The notes beneath the pieces were generated by a model that did no database searches, was not told the DNA's origin, and saw only the letters and a list, made by a program, of their open reading frames with translations. This document shows, piece after piece, positions 19,701-27,322 of a DNA stretch of 64,000 bases (positions within the stretch are counted from its first letter, which is position 1; every line of letters begins with the position of its first letter). Position numbers and translations under genes: made by a program. The DNA is from JADCRZ01 sp965200945 (GTDB lineage Bacteria > Bacteroidota > Bacteroidia > Chitinophagales > Chitinophagaceae), in NCBI GenBank assembly GCA_965200945.1, contig OZ241749.1, positions 310,001 through 374,000 of the forward strand. The letters are read 5' to 3'.

Positions 19701-22192
19701 CGAACGTTTCCACTATCTATAATTCCGCTACTTGTACCTTCAACTGGAATGCAGCAGATGTTGACAACGGAGCAGTAAGGGCAAATTTCAAGGTAGGCCG
19801 GTATTCTTCCGGCTGGACTCAACCAGCTACGGCTTCTCCGATGGCGACTTCTATCCAAACTACGGGCCTGCCTGACCTTAACGGCGATTTTATCGTCGGA
19901 GAGCTGCAGCAGATCATTGTGTGGACAGGAAATTCCAGCACTGACTGGAACACCGCAGCCAACTGGTCAACTTCTGTGGTTCCGACGTCTACAGGCAGGG
20001 TGAACATTCCGTCCAATGTATCACGCTTTCCGGTACTAAGCAGTGGAACCGGAGCCACAAGCGATCTCATCATCCAGTCGGGCGCTTCCCTTACGGTAAA
20101 CAATGCCACCATGAGGCTGATCGGTGCCATCACCAACAACGGCACTTTCAACACTACAAATGCCACGATAGAATTCGCCGGCAATGTGGCACAGACAATT
20201 CCTGCAAACACGTTCTCCGCAAATTCATTGTACAACCTCACAATCAACAACCTGAGCGGAGTAGTTTTGGCAGGTGGGCTCGCGCTCACCAATACGCTCA
20301 CCATCTCCACCGGAAGTCTCAACACCGGCGGCTTTCTTACCCTTCGTTCAACGGCCACCAGCACCGCCCGCGTGGCGGCGATCACGTCCACCGCCTCCAC
20401 ACCCGTCAGCGGGAATGTAACGGTAGAGCGCTATATTTCCGGCCGGCGGAAATACAGGCTCATGACAAGCAGTGTGACCACCTCAGCAAGTTCAACCCTT
20501 GCGGCCGGACAGGAAAGCTTGTCGATCTGGGGCAACTGGCAGAACAAGGGCAACAACACCACTGCCAATGTGGGCACCATCATTACCGGCGGCACAACCG
20601 CCGATGGCTTCGATCTGCAAACCAATTACCCTTCGCTGTATACCTACGATGCGGTAGGAAAGCAATACATCGGATTCAGCACGGCCAACGCAAGAAGAAC
20701 GAAGTATACCCCCTTGCAGGCCGGGGTCGCCTATTTTATGTTCATATACGGAGACCGTACCAATAATATCTACACAGGTACGCCCAGTAATACGGTACTC
20801 TCTGCCCTGGGAACCCTTACCACCGGCGACCAGGTGTATACTACCTCTTCAGCGATCCCGCTCTCGGGTGTTACCGGGCGGTATACGCTGCTGGGCAACC
20901 CGTTCGCTTCGCCGGTCGACTGGGCTTTGCTGCCCAGAACAAATCTGGAAAATACGTACTGGGGCTGGGATCCGAACCTGAATACCAGCGGAGGTTATGT
21001 AACGGTGAGCACCACGGGAACGGTCACGCTTATTTCACCCTACTCGGGTACCACCGGACTGAACCAGTTTATTCAGCCAGGACAGGGGTTTTTTGTGCGT
21101 ACCGCGGGCGCTTCGCCTACGCTCTCGATCCGAGAACAGGACAAGTCGGCCACCGGAAATAACAATGCGTTTCGCGTGAATTCGGAACGGAGTTCCGCAC
21201 AGATGCCGCTGCTGGCGGTGAACCTTTTGTTCGATGATGCGGGCACTGCCACGCTCGCTGACGGGGCGCTGGTAGCCTTCGACCCGGCCTTTTCGAATGA
21301 GATTGGACCCGAAGATGCGGCGAAACTGCCGGGCGGGGCGGAAGGACTTTCCATAAAGAAAGGGAGCGAGCTGCTGAGCATCGATGCGCGGCAGATGCCC
21401 CGCCAGCCAGATACGCTGCTGTTGCAGTTGTCGGGCCTGGGCAAACCGCGCTATACGCTGCAGGTTTTTGCCCAGGAGATGGGCGCTGCGGAATGGCAGC
21501 CTCTGCTCTCTGATCTGTATCTGCATACGGCCCTTCCACTTTCCTTGCAGGACACCAATTACATCGCGTTCGACGTCAACTTGTCTGATTCCGCTTCTTT
21601 CCGGCCAGACCGGTTCTCGATCCGGTTTGTGCCACAGAAAGTGCTGGCGGTTTCTTTTATTTCATGCAAGGCCCTGCTGCACGACGACCAGGTAGAGCTC
21701 AGCTGGACGGTTACCGGCGCATCGGGGGTGCAGAAGTGGGTGATCGAACGGTCGCAGAACGGGCTCGATTTTATCCAGGCAGGTGAAATGGGTTCAAGTG
21801 GGGGTGATGAGACGCATTCCTATATGTGGCAACAGAAGGGAGTGGGCAACGGCACCTGGTATTACCGGATCAGGTCAGTTGAAAAAGACGGCAGTGTGCG
21901 TTACAGCCGGATCGTAGCGGTGAGTAGGGAGACCGGCGGGGCCGGGGTGCGGGTTTCTCCCAACCCTGTCAGGAACGGTGAGATCAGGTTGCTGCTTACC
22001 AATTTACCGAAAGACCGGTACCGGACGGTGGTATACGATGCGTCGGGCAGGCAGGTGATAAGCCGGATGCTTGATCATCCGGGCGGTTCCGCAGACCAGG
22101 TGGTGCCTGCAAACGGTGTGGCCCCCGGCACTTACAGGCTGGAGCTGACAGCAAAAGATTTTCGCCGCAGCGAAACCATCATAATACAATAG
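13730..22192 (+). CDS. Giant T9SS-exported beta-solenoid surface protein
   Basis: 2820 residues from ATG 13730, with a signal peptide ending near SSAQ. Most of the protein consists of Gly/Thr/Ser/Asn-rich degenerate repeats of roughly 60-75 residues, with recurring phrases such as FYNLT, GNWVNNGTYT, AQTVAG and TVSGNLAV. These are typical of right-handed beta-solenoid adhesins. Three modules of the form W.G...S.DW....NW occur near the N-terminus, around residue 935 and around residue 2062, each opening a new solenoid block. The last 80 residues are a type A T9SS sorting domain (VSPNPVRNGEIRLLLTNLP, VYDASGRQV, then GTYRLEL), so it should cross the outer membrane by the type IX system and be attached or released. 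It sits inside a chaperone-usher-like gene run. Probable adhesin or matrix protein; no enzymatic domain is seen. Confidence 0.85.
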   Translation: MCKFDLRFIAHVASKSIRFAAMLALCITGWICSSAQTSWRGVTSTNWSTSTNWTNGVPSATLEAIIGDASFTGPYQPSLTTTSYCKSLTVGGQVEATLSVVKTCTVSGNVTINSNGTIAQTSVTLTVTGNWTNAGAYSATMTSTTTPTVKLTGTTQSVNGPVVTPFYKLTTASTTFVTLNNNISVSSNLTVAGTFLPTETATPYTVSGAGSLTVSSTGTLKVNASTFAGNYANTGTVSLSAGSTVEYSATTVAQTVRNNLTYSTLTMSGGTTKTLAGSLNTMTSSTAARGNINLLAGTLDMVTFTANRGTSIAGGTLTIANGATLRIGGVTSSFFPANFATYALALNSTVEYYAGGTQIVAAHTYGNLLFSSSTGAAVKTLPAAAFTVAGNFTSTVGAGTSVSYTAAAAISFSGTVTIGASTTFTGGSVAINIAGNWVNNGTYTGASSTVSMNASGGSLSGSGVNNFYNLTFAASANTAAAATSISVSGDLTSTGAGAFTHASGGTFTLTGVSKSITGTGFVFDNLSVTGTISTASVFTVGGNLAVAGTLSATGGTITMSGGSKTISGAGTINFSLFSVSGSISAASNFGISASLDISGSFTATAGTATFTGTSTLNGIANLFNVTLNGTSLQLSTNSVLGVAGVYLLTAGTLDVTGSAPNTVRYNGSGAQNIPGGTYNNLVITNGNTKTATAGIAVNGNCTIDAGTTFDASSFTHTILGNWVNNGLFTRGSSTIVFSGSGDATISGSNTFNLLAISKSVASNQVIMQNAVSVATVNLTGGILNTGSNLLTITTTRTGEGYIWGNIQRSHAFTAGVAYEFESPNNTITFAEVSGVTSVTVSVAIGSVTDFPFGGSISRLYTVAIPVGTYNATFRMHYEDAELNGNNEASVQTWNYSGTTWQPAGKTANSTTDNWVEQSGLTSLDGRWTLSDDANLVIWNGSVSSDWSNADNWTVLQGNPSRPPSVNDIVQIGTASFVNQPVISTAAVAKSIVLGSAGAVTLALMAGGSLSVQGNINGSWSATATHNLNVNGQTLNVNGDLLLSDGTAGDAINLSAVSGTVNIGGSLTQSGGATVSFSGASILNLSGSYFYTSGTFAAGTGTVVYNGPGSQTVAGIAYNNLGISKAGGVAAVSTALTVSGNLAVTAGEFDLNAATTVGGNLAVSSGASLVAGSINLIVAGNWSNSGTFSPSSSTVTFNGSAAQAISASTFYNMTVAKPADIAILTGNATINGNLSVTAGTLNLQTFTAGRSSAGGTFTLAAGMNLTVTGAANFPASYSTYILAPTSTVTYNGTGAQSVAGVAYGNLVLSNGGTNAKTLASSTMVNGDLSIGTGVNFNGGAYTVQLYGNWNNSGTFAAGTGTVLFYGTGKTITGNTSFYRVAVYGSYAVNGSDLTFDNTIRILTGASFNVGSGNATVNGDLTNNGSLISSGVTTFTGTRVQNISFYNALVSNSSGVINFNGTVSPLLNSTSAPTYATLNINNTGGVTASVGWNVFVAMNISSGATFNGGTATHNIYGSFSNNGTVTSNGTLNFLPTAAQTITLAGTAFSSTGMVVFGGSGALAVSGGATAVLNEVTISNTTGVTPTTKWTIGDDFSIASNAIFNAGTYTYLVGGDLESSGTLNGGTSTFTMSSVAGTVDGTATTTFYDFIVTGDITANSDFNVAHNFTNNNLFTANPGTVVFTGTGISTLGGSASPYALAQFDIRKSGSGSVLLSKNVTNIVEANVYTGTLDASTFTLAGDAAGALLHVDDSALLRIGGTSTLFTFTNYAIDTFSTVEYYGTTQSIAAVTPYGNLTLSTGGTKTAAAALTIFNNFSLSAATFAGGSFTHYVGGNWRMTSGLFTSTGTTITFNGAKAQDINSTGSFNNLTFNKTGGQTTMSSNITLTAALTFLSGKITTATYTLIMTSATGTVTGASATTGWVNGNLRKSIPTGSSVSRTFEVGDTSYSAVSVTLATVSTAGTLTAKVNTGDHPLIAGSGVAAGNTVNKYWTLANVSTIYNSATCTFNWNAADVDNGAVRANFKVGRYSSGWTQPATASPMATSIQTTGLPDLNGDFIVGELQQIIVWTGNSSTDWNTAANWSTSVVPTSTGRVNIPSNVSRFPVLSSGTGATSDLIIQSGASLTVNNATMRLIGAITNNGTFNTTNATIEFAGNVAQTIPANTFSANSLYNLTINNLSGVVLAGGLALTNTLTISTGSLNTGGFLTLRSTATSTARVAAITSTASTPVSGNVTVERYISGRRKYRLMTSSVTTSASSTLAAGQESLSIWGNWQNKGNNTTANVGTIITGGTTADGFDLQTNYPSLYTYDAVGKQYIGFSTANARRTKYTPLQAGVAYFMFIYGDRTNNIYTGTPSNTVLSALGTLTTGDQVYTTSSAIPLSGVTGRYTLLGNPFASPVDWALLPRTNLENTYWGWDPNLNTSGGYVTVSTTGTVTLISPYSGTTGLNQFIQPGQGFFVRTAGASPTLSIREQDKSATGNNNAFRVNSERSSAQMPLLAVNLLFDDAGTATLADGALVAFDPAFSNEIGPEDAAKLPGGAEGLSIKKGSELLSIDARQMPRQPDTLLLQLSGLGKPRYTLQVFAQEMGAAEWQPLLSDLYLHTALPLSLQDTNYIAFDVNLSDSASFRPDRFSIRFVPQKVLAVSFISCKALLHDDQVELSWTVTGASGVQKWVIERSQNGLDFIQAGEMGSSGGDETHSYMWQQKGVGNGTWYYRIRSVEKDGSVRYSRIVAVSRETGGAGVRVSPNPVRNGEIRLLLTNLPKDRYRTVVYDASGRQVISRMLDHPGGSADQVVPANGVAPGTYRLELTAKDFRRSETIIIQ

Positions 22193-22195
22193 CTT

Positions 22196-22729
22196 TTGAT
22201 AAGAAAAGGGGATCTCCACATCCGGTGCATACACAAGAGCCTGCTGACCTTTTTGCTCAGCAGTTTCTGCGTATGTGCCTTTGCGCAGATCCCGACGGAT
22301 ACGATCCCGAAAGATCCCAGCAGGATATCGGTGTATTCCGTTCAGAACCTCAATTTCGGCTCTGTCTCCCAGGGAAGCGCGGGTGGTACGGTCACGGTGA
22401 CACCTACGGGCATCCGGTCTGTAACCGGAACCGTGCTGGCCATCAACCAGGGAAGCGCGGTCTTTCCGGCCATCTTTGAAGTGGAAGCGCCGGCGGGCGT
22501 GATCGTTACGTTCCAGAACGGGCCGGATGCTACACTCGCCGGCAGTAACGGAGGTACGATGACGTTGCGGTTAGGTACTTCTAATCCGGTGTCGCCCTTT
22601 ACTTCAACGGTTGCTCCACCGGGCCGAACGCAGGTGTCGATAGGAGGGACACTCACGGTCGGCAATGCCGCCACCAGCCGGCCCGGCAATTATACGGGCA
22701 CTTTCTACATCATCTTTTTTCAGCAGTAA
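22196..22729 (+). CDS. Second DUF4402 secreted protein, candidate minor or tip subunit
   Basis: 177 residues. A signal peptide ends in VCAFAQ, followed by a DUF4402-type beta domain: NLNFGSVSQGSAGGTVTVTP, then TGIRSVTG, and a closing strand YTGTFYIIFFQQ. No in-frame ATG precedes the signal peptide. The only suitable start is TTG 22196, three bases after the stop of the giant protein, which suggests coupled translation. Compared with the first DUF4402 protein it shares the fold pattern but is clearly diverged, as expected for a minor subunit or adaptor rather than a recent duplicate. It is followed after 18 bases by the usher-like gene. Role inferred from context. Confidence 0.75.
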   Translation: MIRKGDLHIRCIHKSLLTFLLSSFCVCAFAQIPTDTIPKDPSRISVYSVQNLNFGSVSQGSAGGTVTVTPTGIRSVTGTVLAINQGSAVFPAIFEVEAPAGVIVTFQNGPDATLAGSNGGTMTLRLGTSNPVSPFTSTVAPPGRTQVSIGGTLTVGNAATSRPGNYTGTFYIIFFQQ

Positions 22730-22747
22730 GAATACCATCCAATTTTC

Positions 22748-25384
22748 ATGAAAACCAGCCTTCGATATCCGCTTCCTCTTGTACATGCCCCGGGCATGCG
22801 CAAGAGGAAGTTCGTACTCCTGCTGCTGCTGGTTTTGATGATGATACCTGCCCGCATGTTTGCGCAGCCTGACAGTGAATATGATGAAACCAGCGTTACC
22901 GTAAACGTGCTGCGCGTAGGCACCGTTGAATTGCCTGCCCTGATCAAAAATGACTCGGCCTATCTTTCCGTGACGGACCTGTTCAGCTACCTGAAGATAA
23001 GCAACCAGCCATCCGAAAAGTACGACAGCATCAGGGGGTATTTCATGGACCCGCAGGCTTCTTTCCTGATCCTCAAAAAGCAACACCTGATCCGGTATAA
23101 AGGAAAAGAGTTTCCGCTTCCGGCCGGCAGCATGTACGGCTCCGAAGGCAGCCTCTACCTGCGCGCCGACCAGTTCGATTCCGTATTCCAGCTGAAATGC
23201 CTCTTTAATTTCAGGAGCTTGTCCGTTCTGCTCAGCACAACGATTGAGTTGCCGGTGCTGCGTGAAATGCGGCTGGCCATGATGCGGAGCAATATCGGGT
23301 TGTTGAAAGGGGAATGGAAAGCAGACACCGTGGTAAATCAGCGCTCGCCGTTTTTTAATCTGGGGGTAGCTGACTGGGCCGTTACGACCAAGCAGCAGGT
23401 AGGCGGGCTGAATGAGGCGGCGCTGAACCTTACACTGGGTGCACGGCTGGCGGGAGGAGAAGCCACCGTGGCGCTCAACTATTACAACCTCGACGGCTTG
23501 CGCGAAAGGCAGCAGATGTACCAGTGGCGCAGGGTGAACAACGACAACCCCTTCGTGAGGCAGGTGGTGGCAGGCAAATTTTACAGCCAGTCTATCTCTA
23601 CCATTTACAGTCCGGTCGTGGGCGTACAGGTCACCAATACACCTTCCATCTACCGCCGTTCTTTCGGAACGTATACGCTCAGCAACATCACCGAACCCGG
23701 CTGGATGGTGGAGCTATACGTGAACGAAGTGCTGGTCAACTATGTAAAGGCTGATCCCTCCGGCTTCTTCACCTTTGAAGTGCCGCTGGTATACGGAAAC
23801 TCGGCGGTGAAGCTCAGGTTCTATGGGCCTTACGGCGAAGAGCGCACAAAAGAGGGCGCCGTGCTGATACCATTCAATTTTCTTCCCAAAAACGAACTGA
23901 ACTATTCGGTCAGTGCCGGTATCGTGGAAGACAGCATCGGCAGCCGGTTTACGCGCGCCACGGTGAACTACGGGCTCGGCCGCCGCATCACTGTCGGCGG
24001 CGGAATGGAATATCTATCTTCTGTTCCCGCCAACAACAAGATCCCCTTTGTAAATACGGCGCTGCGGATCGCATCGAACCTTATGCTGTATGGCGAGTAT
24101 GCGCATGGAGTAAGAGCAAAAGGCCTCCTGACCTATCGCCATCCGTCCAACCTGCAGCTGGAGCTCAGCTACATAAAATACAAGGAAGGCCAGCGGGCCA
24201 TCCAGAACAATTACCTGGAAGAACGGAACCTGCTGCTGTCGGTGCCTTTCCGCGCAAGGCGACTGGCCCTGTTCACCCGCCTTACCCTGAACCAGAAAAC
24301 CTTTCCCAAAACAAAATATACCAGCGGAGAGATGCTGGTGTCGGTATCGGGGCCCCGCCTGGGAGCCAACCTGACCACCTATACGCTGTACAACACGCCG
24401 CGCGACTACCTGCTGTACAGCAACCTGGCGCTCAACTTCAGGCTGATGCACCAGATCAGTATCATGCCGCAGGTACAGTACGAATACCGCACGCAAAAGA
24501 TCAGCATGGTAAAGGGGCAGGTAGACAAGCAGTTTATGCGGAACGGGTACCTGAGCCTGTCGTACGAAAAAAATTATTATTACCGGATGGAAAATGTAGG
24601 TGTCGGCATGCGCTACGATTTTTCTTTCGCGCAAACTTATCTCTCCGCCGGCCGGAGCAACCACCGCACCACTTTTATCCAGTCGGCGCGCGGCAGCATC
24701 CTGTTCGACCGGAAGACGGGATTTACCGATGCCAGCTGCAGAAGTGGCGTGGGCAGGGGAGGAGTTGTGCTGATCCCCTTTCTTGATATAAACTGCAACG
24801 GTTTTCATGATGCGGGTGAGCCACGTGTGGGCGGACTGAAAGTGCGGGCGCGCGAAGGTACCGTGCAGTACCACCTTGAGGATACGTCCGTGCGCATCGG
24901 CAACCTCGAGCCTTATGTCAACACTTTCATCGCACTCGACAGCAACAGTTTCGACAACATCGCCTGGCGCCTGAAGAAAAAAGCTTACAGCGTATATGTG
25001 GAAGCCAATGAATCGAAGCTGATCGAGATACCGGTGATGGTAGTGGGGGAGGTGTCGGGTACGGTATTCATTGCGGAGGACAAGCATAAACGCGGGGTGG
25101 GGAAGGTGACCGTGTCGATCTTTGGTAGCGACGGGGCGCTGGTAACCCGGGTACAAACGGAAAGCGACGGGTACTTCAGCTATTTGGGACTGGCGCCGGG
25201 TGCTTATACGGCCGCAGTGGATCCTGCGCAACTGGGCCGGCTGCGACTGGTAGGAACTGTGACCCGTATCCCTTTCCGGATCGGCGCCCGCAAGGAAGGC
25301 GGGCTGGCCGACAACCTTCAATTTGTTGTTCAGCCGGCTCCCCGCAGGAGCAACGGCAATGAGGATGAGGAAGAAGATCAATGA
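22748..25384 (+). CDS. Usher-like outer-membrane protein
   Basis: 878 residues. A signal peptide ends in PARMFAQ. An N-terminal domain (about 45-150: VTVNVLRVGTVELPALI) comes first. A long beta-barrel region follows (about 190-690), interrupted by an Ig-like insertion with TEPGWMVELYVNEVLVNYVK and FFTFEVPLVYGNSAVKLRFY, which resembles the usher plug/middle domain. The C-terminus has two small beta domains: one with the Ca-binding-like DINCNGFHDAGEP of SdrD/SpaA B-type repeats, and one carboxypeptidase-regulatory-like (GTVFIAEDKHKRGVGKV). Overall size matches PapC/FimD ushers. Expected role: outer-membrane pore for chaperone-bound DUF4402 subunits. The start is uncertain: ATG 22748 gives a long n-region, whereas ATG 22796 gives a classic signal peptide and lies inside a strong hairpin. 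Confidence 0.65.
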   Translation: MKTSLRYPLPLVHAPGMRKRKFVLLLLLVLMMIPARMFAQPDSEYDETSVTVNVLRVGTVELPALIKNDSAYLSVTDLFSYLKISNQPSEKYDSIRGYFMDPQASFLILKKQHLIRYKGKEFPLPAGSMYGSEGSLYLRADQFDSVFQLKCLFNFRSLSVLLSTTIELPVLREMRLAMMRSNIGLLKGEWKADTVVNQRSPFFNLGVADWAVTTKQQVGGLNEAALNLTLGARLAGGEATVALNYYNLDGLRERQQMYQWRRVNNDNPFVRQVVAGKFYSQSISTIYSPVVGVQVTNTPSIYRRSFGTYTLSNITEPGWMVELYVNEVLVNYVKADPSGFFTFEVPLVYGNSAVKLRFYGPYGEERTKEGAVLIPFNFLPKNELNYSVSAGIVEDSIGSRFTRATVNYGLGRRITVGGGMEYLSSVPANNKIPFVNTALRIASNLMLYGEYAHGVRAKGLLTYRHPSNLQLELSYIKYKEGQRAIQNNYLEERNLLLSVPFRARRLALFTRLTLNQKTFPKTKYTSGEMLVSVSGPRLGANLTTYTLYNTPRDYLLYSNLALNFRLMHQISIMPQVQYEYRTQKISMVKGQVDKQFMRNGYLSLSYEKNYYYRMENVGVGMRYDFSFAQTYLSAGRSNHRTTFIQSARGSILFDRKTGFTDASCRSGVGRGGVVLIPFLDINCNGFHDAGEPRVGGLKVRAREGTVQYHLEDTSVRIGNLEPYVNTFIALDSNSFDNIAWRLKKKAYSVYVEANESKLIEIPVMVVGEVSGTVFIAEDKHKRGVGKVTVSIFGSDGALVTRVQTESDGYFSYLGLAPGAYTAAVDPAQLGRLRLVGTVTRIPFRIGARKEGGLADNLQFVVQPAPRRSNGNEDEEEDQ
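22772..22810 (+). promoter_or_regulatory. Long hairpin over the usher gene start
   Basis: CTTCCTCTTG (22772-22781) pairs perfectly with CAAGAGGAAG (22801-22810). Inside it, ATGCCC pairs with GGGCAT around one central C, separated from the outer stem by a three-base pair region with one mismatch and one G-U. The second candidate ATG of the usher gene (22796-22798) lies within the descending arm. Such a structure could hold back translation initiation or limit readthrough from the upstream genes. The function is inferred. Confidence 0.6.
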
Positions 25385-25441
25385 CCGGATCTGGTTTTTC
25401 CAAACCGTTGTTTTGTTATCTTCCGCCCTTAATTTCCTGCA

Positions 25442-26209
25442 ATGATCCCAACTTTCAACGACCAGGTAGCGGTGGTTACCGGGGCCGGACAAGGCATCGG
25501 ATATGAGATCGCGCGCCAGCTGGCAGTACAGGGCGCGTCGGTGATGCTGAACGATGCCGACCGGCCCCTGGCAGAAAAAGCCGCTGCAACCATCCGTGCG
25601 CAGGGAGGTGTTTGTGAAGCGAGTGCCGGCGATGCGGGGGACGTCTCTTTCATCCGATCCATGGTTGCAGATGCCGTGCACCGTTTCGGGAAGCTGACGC
25701 TCGCCGTGGCAAATGCGGGCCTGTCTCTCTACGGTGATTTTTTTGATTACCCGGTGGAAAACTTTGAAAGAGTGCTTCGTCTGAACCTGGGCGGTAGTTT
25801 CTATCTCGCCCAGGCGGCTGCCAGCCAGATGAAACAGGGGGAGGGCGGCAGCATCCTGTTCATGAGCAGCGTAACCGGACATCAGGCACACAAAGATCTT
25901 GCAGCATACGGCATGACAAAAGCCGGCCTCGAGATGCTGGCACGCAACCTCGTCATCGAATTATCTCCCCATCGCATTACCGTGAACGCCCTGGCGCCGG
26001 GTGCAACAATCACAGAGCGCACACTCGGTTTTCATGATTATATCACGGCCTGGTCTGCCATTACCCCCAACGGGCGGCCGGCCACCGTCGATGATATCGC
26101 ACATGCGGCGCTGTTCCTGCTGGCACCGGCATCGCGGCACATCACCGGACAAACCCTGGTGGTGGATGGAGGCTGGACGGCGGTGAGCCCGCCACCGCCG
26201 GAGAAATAA
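25442..26209 (+). CDS. SDR-family NAD(P)-dependent oxidoreductase
   Basis: 255 residues, a classical short-chain dehydrogenase. The cofactor motif TGAGQGIG is at residues 13-20, NAG at 91-93, catalytic Ser in SSVTG (about 142-143), and Tyr156/Lys160 in YGMTK. NALAPGA and a C-terminal VVDGGWT complete the family pattern. The acidic residue after strand 2 (LNDAD, Asp38) suggests a preference for NAD, by family rule. Closest general types are 3-oxoacyl-ACP reductase-like and sugar/alcohol dehydrogenases; the substrate cannot be assigned. It follows the usher gene by 57 bases and ends 18 bases before the convergent protease gene. Confidence 0.9.
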   Translation: MIPTFNDQVAVVTGAGQGIGYEIARQLAVQGASVMLNDADRPLAEKAAATIRAQGGVCEASAGDAGDVSFIRSMVADAVHRFGKLTLAVANAGLSLYGDFFDYPVENFERVLRLNLGGSFYLAQAAASQMKQGEGGSILFMSSVTGHQAHKDLAAYGMTKAGLEMLARNLVIELSPHRITVNALAPGATITERTLGFHDYITAWSAITPNGRPATVDDIAHAALFLLAPASRHITGQTLVVDGGWTAVSPPPPEK

Positions 26210-26227
26210 ACTGTGTTTTGAGAAGTG

Positions 26228-27199
26228 CTAATTGGCCGACGGCTCAGGGATGATCATCTCGCGCACCAGCTTGCCCTCGCGCAGCAGGCTGACCTGCACC
26301 GGCACGCCGATGGTTTCTTCGGTCAGGTGCTTGAACAGTCCGTCGATTGTTTCCACTTCTTTTCCGTTGAAACCCACGATGATGTCGCCATACCGGATCT
26401 TGCGGTGGTTCAGCGCATTGATCTTCACCACTTCAAAAACAAATACCCCGGTGCGGTTCTTCAGGTGGTTGTACTCACGCATTCTTGGGGTGAGCGTCAC
26501 CGTTTGACCCGCTACGCCGATCAGGGCCCGGGTCACTTTACCTTTGATGATGATCTGTCCGGCGATGGTGCTGGCCAGGTTGGCTGAAACGGCAAAACAG
26601 ATACCCTGTGCGGCGGAGATGATGGCGGTATTTACGCCGATCACCGCGCCTTCCGAATTGAGCAGCGGCCCGCCGGAGTTACCGGGGTTCAAGGCTGCAT
26701 CGGTCTGTATCACATCGTCGATCAGCCGTCCGTTGCCGGCCCGCAGGCTGCGCCCTACCGCACTCACCACACCGGCCGTAACGGTTTGCTGCAGTCCGTA
26801 CGGGTTGCCGATGGCGATGGCGATCTGTCCGGGTTTCAGTTTGTCTGAATCTGCAAACGGCAACGCTTTGAAATTGCGGCCGTCTATTTTAAGTACGGCG
26901 ATATCGGTGGAAGGATCGCTGCCTTTAAATTCCGCTTTGTGAATGGTGCCGTCATCGAGCGTCACAAACAACTCACGGGCGCCTTCCGTAACATGATGGT
27001 TGGAGATGATATATCCGTCCGAAGAGATGATGAACCCCGATCCGGCCGACTCTGCTCCTGCCGCATTTTTATTGTTCCTGTCTTCTTTTCCCCTGTTCCG
27101 GATATGCACCACGGAGGGTGCGATCGACTGGTAAACTGCACTGACGGTATCTGAATAGGCATCCAGCAATTGCAGATCCGTCTGAAAAAAATTGATCAT
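26228..27199 (-). CDS. HtrA/DegP-like S1C serine protease with PDZ domain
   Basis: 323 residues. The trypsin-like triad is intact: His69 in NHHV, Asp99 in STDIAVLKI and Ser175 in NPGNSGGPLL. The C-terminal 90 residues form one PDZ domain (IRYGDIIVGFNGKEVETIDG). Unlike periplasmic DegP/DegS, there is no signal peptide or membrane anchor: the protein starts MINFFQTDLQLLDAYSD and goes straight into the protease domain. So it is either cytoplasmic or exported by another route. The single PDZ resembles the DegS type. It is transcribed divergently from the phosphatase gene, with 204 bases between them. Role inferred: protein quality control or regulated proteolysis. Confidence 0.88.
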   Translation of the reverse strand: MINFFQTDLQLLDAYSDTVSAVYQSIAPSVVHIRNRGKEDRNNKNAAGAESAGSGFIISSDGYIISNHHVTEGARELFVTLDDGTIHKAEFKGSDPSTDIAVLKIDGRNFKALPFADSDKLKPGQIAIAIGNPYGLQQTVTAGVVSAVGRSLRAGNGRLIDDVIQTDAALNPGNSGGPLLNSEGAVIGVNTAIISAAQGICFAVSANLASTIAGQIIIKGKVTRALIGVAGQTVTLTPRMREYNHLKNRTGVFVFEVVKINALNHRKIRYGDIIVGFNGKEVETIDGLFKHLTEETIGVPVQVSLLREGKLVREMIIPEPSAN

Positions 27200-27322
27200 A
27201 CTTTAAACGAATCAAGGCGTGTACCAGAGTAAAAACCCTGACAGAATGTACGGGAAAGAGAACATTCCGGGCAGGTCTCAACCTTGCTGACCGCGGTGAT
27301 CAGGTCAAACGGTACTGTATGT

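Noticed and set aside
14363..20625. Several open frames of 60-440 codons on the minus strand opposite the giant gene
   Set aside because: They mirror the Thr/Gly/Asn-rich repeats of the plus-strand protein, and their composition is unlike any neighbour gene.
13730..22192. CRISPR-like or tandem DNA repeat array
   Set aside because: The repeated phrases are degenerate at DNA level, variable in length and in frame; they are protein repeats, not direct repeats with spacers.
24014..25891. A 625-codon minus-strand frame opposite the usher and SDR genes
   Set aside because: It overlaps two well-supported genes entirely, and its residues are a His/Arg/Gln-rich mirror of coding sequence with no recognisable domain.
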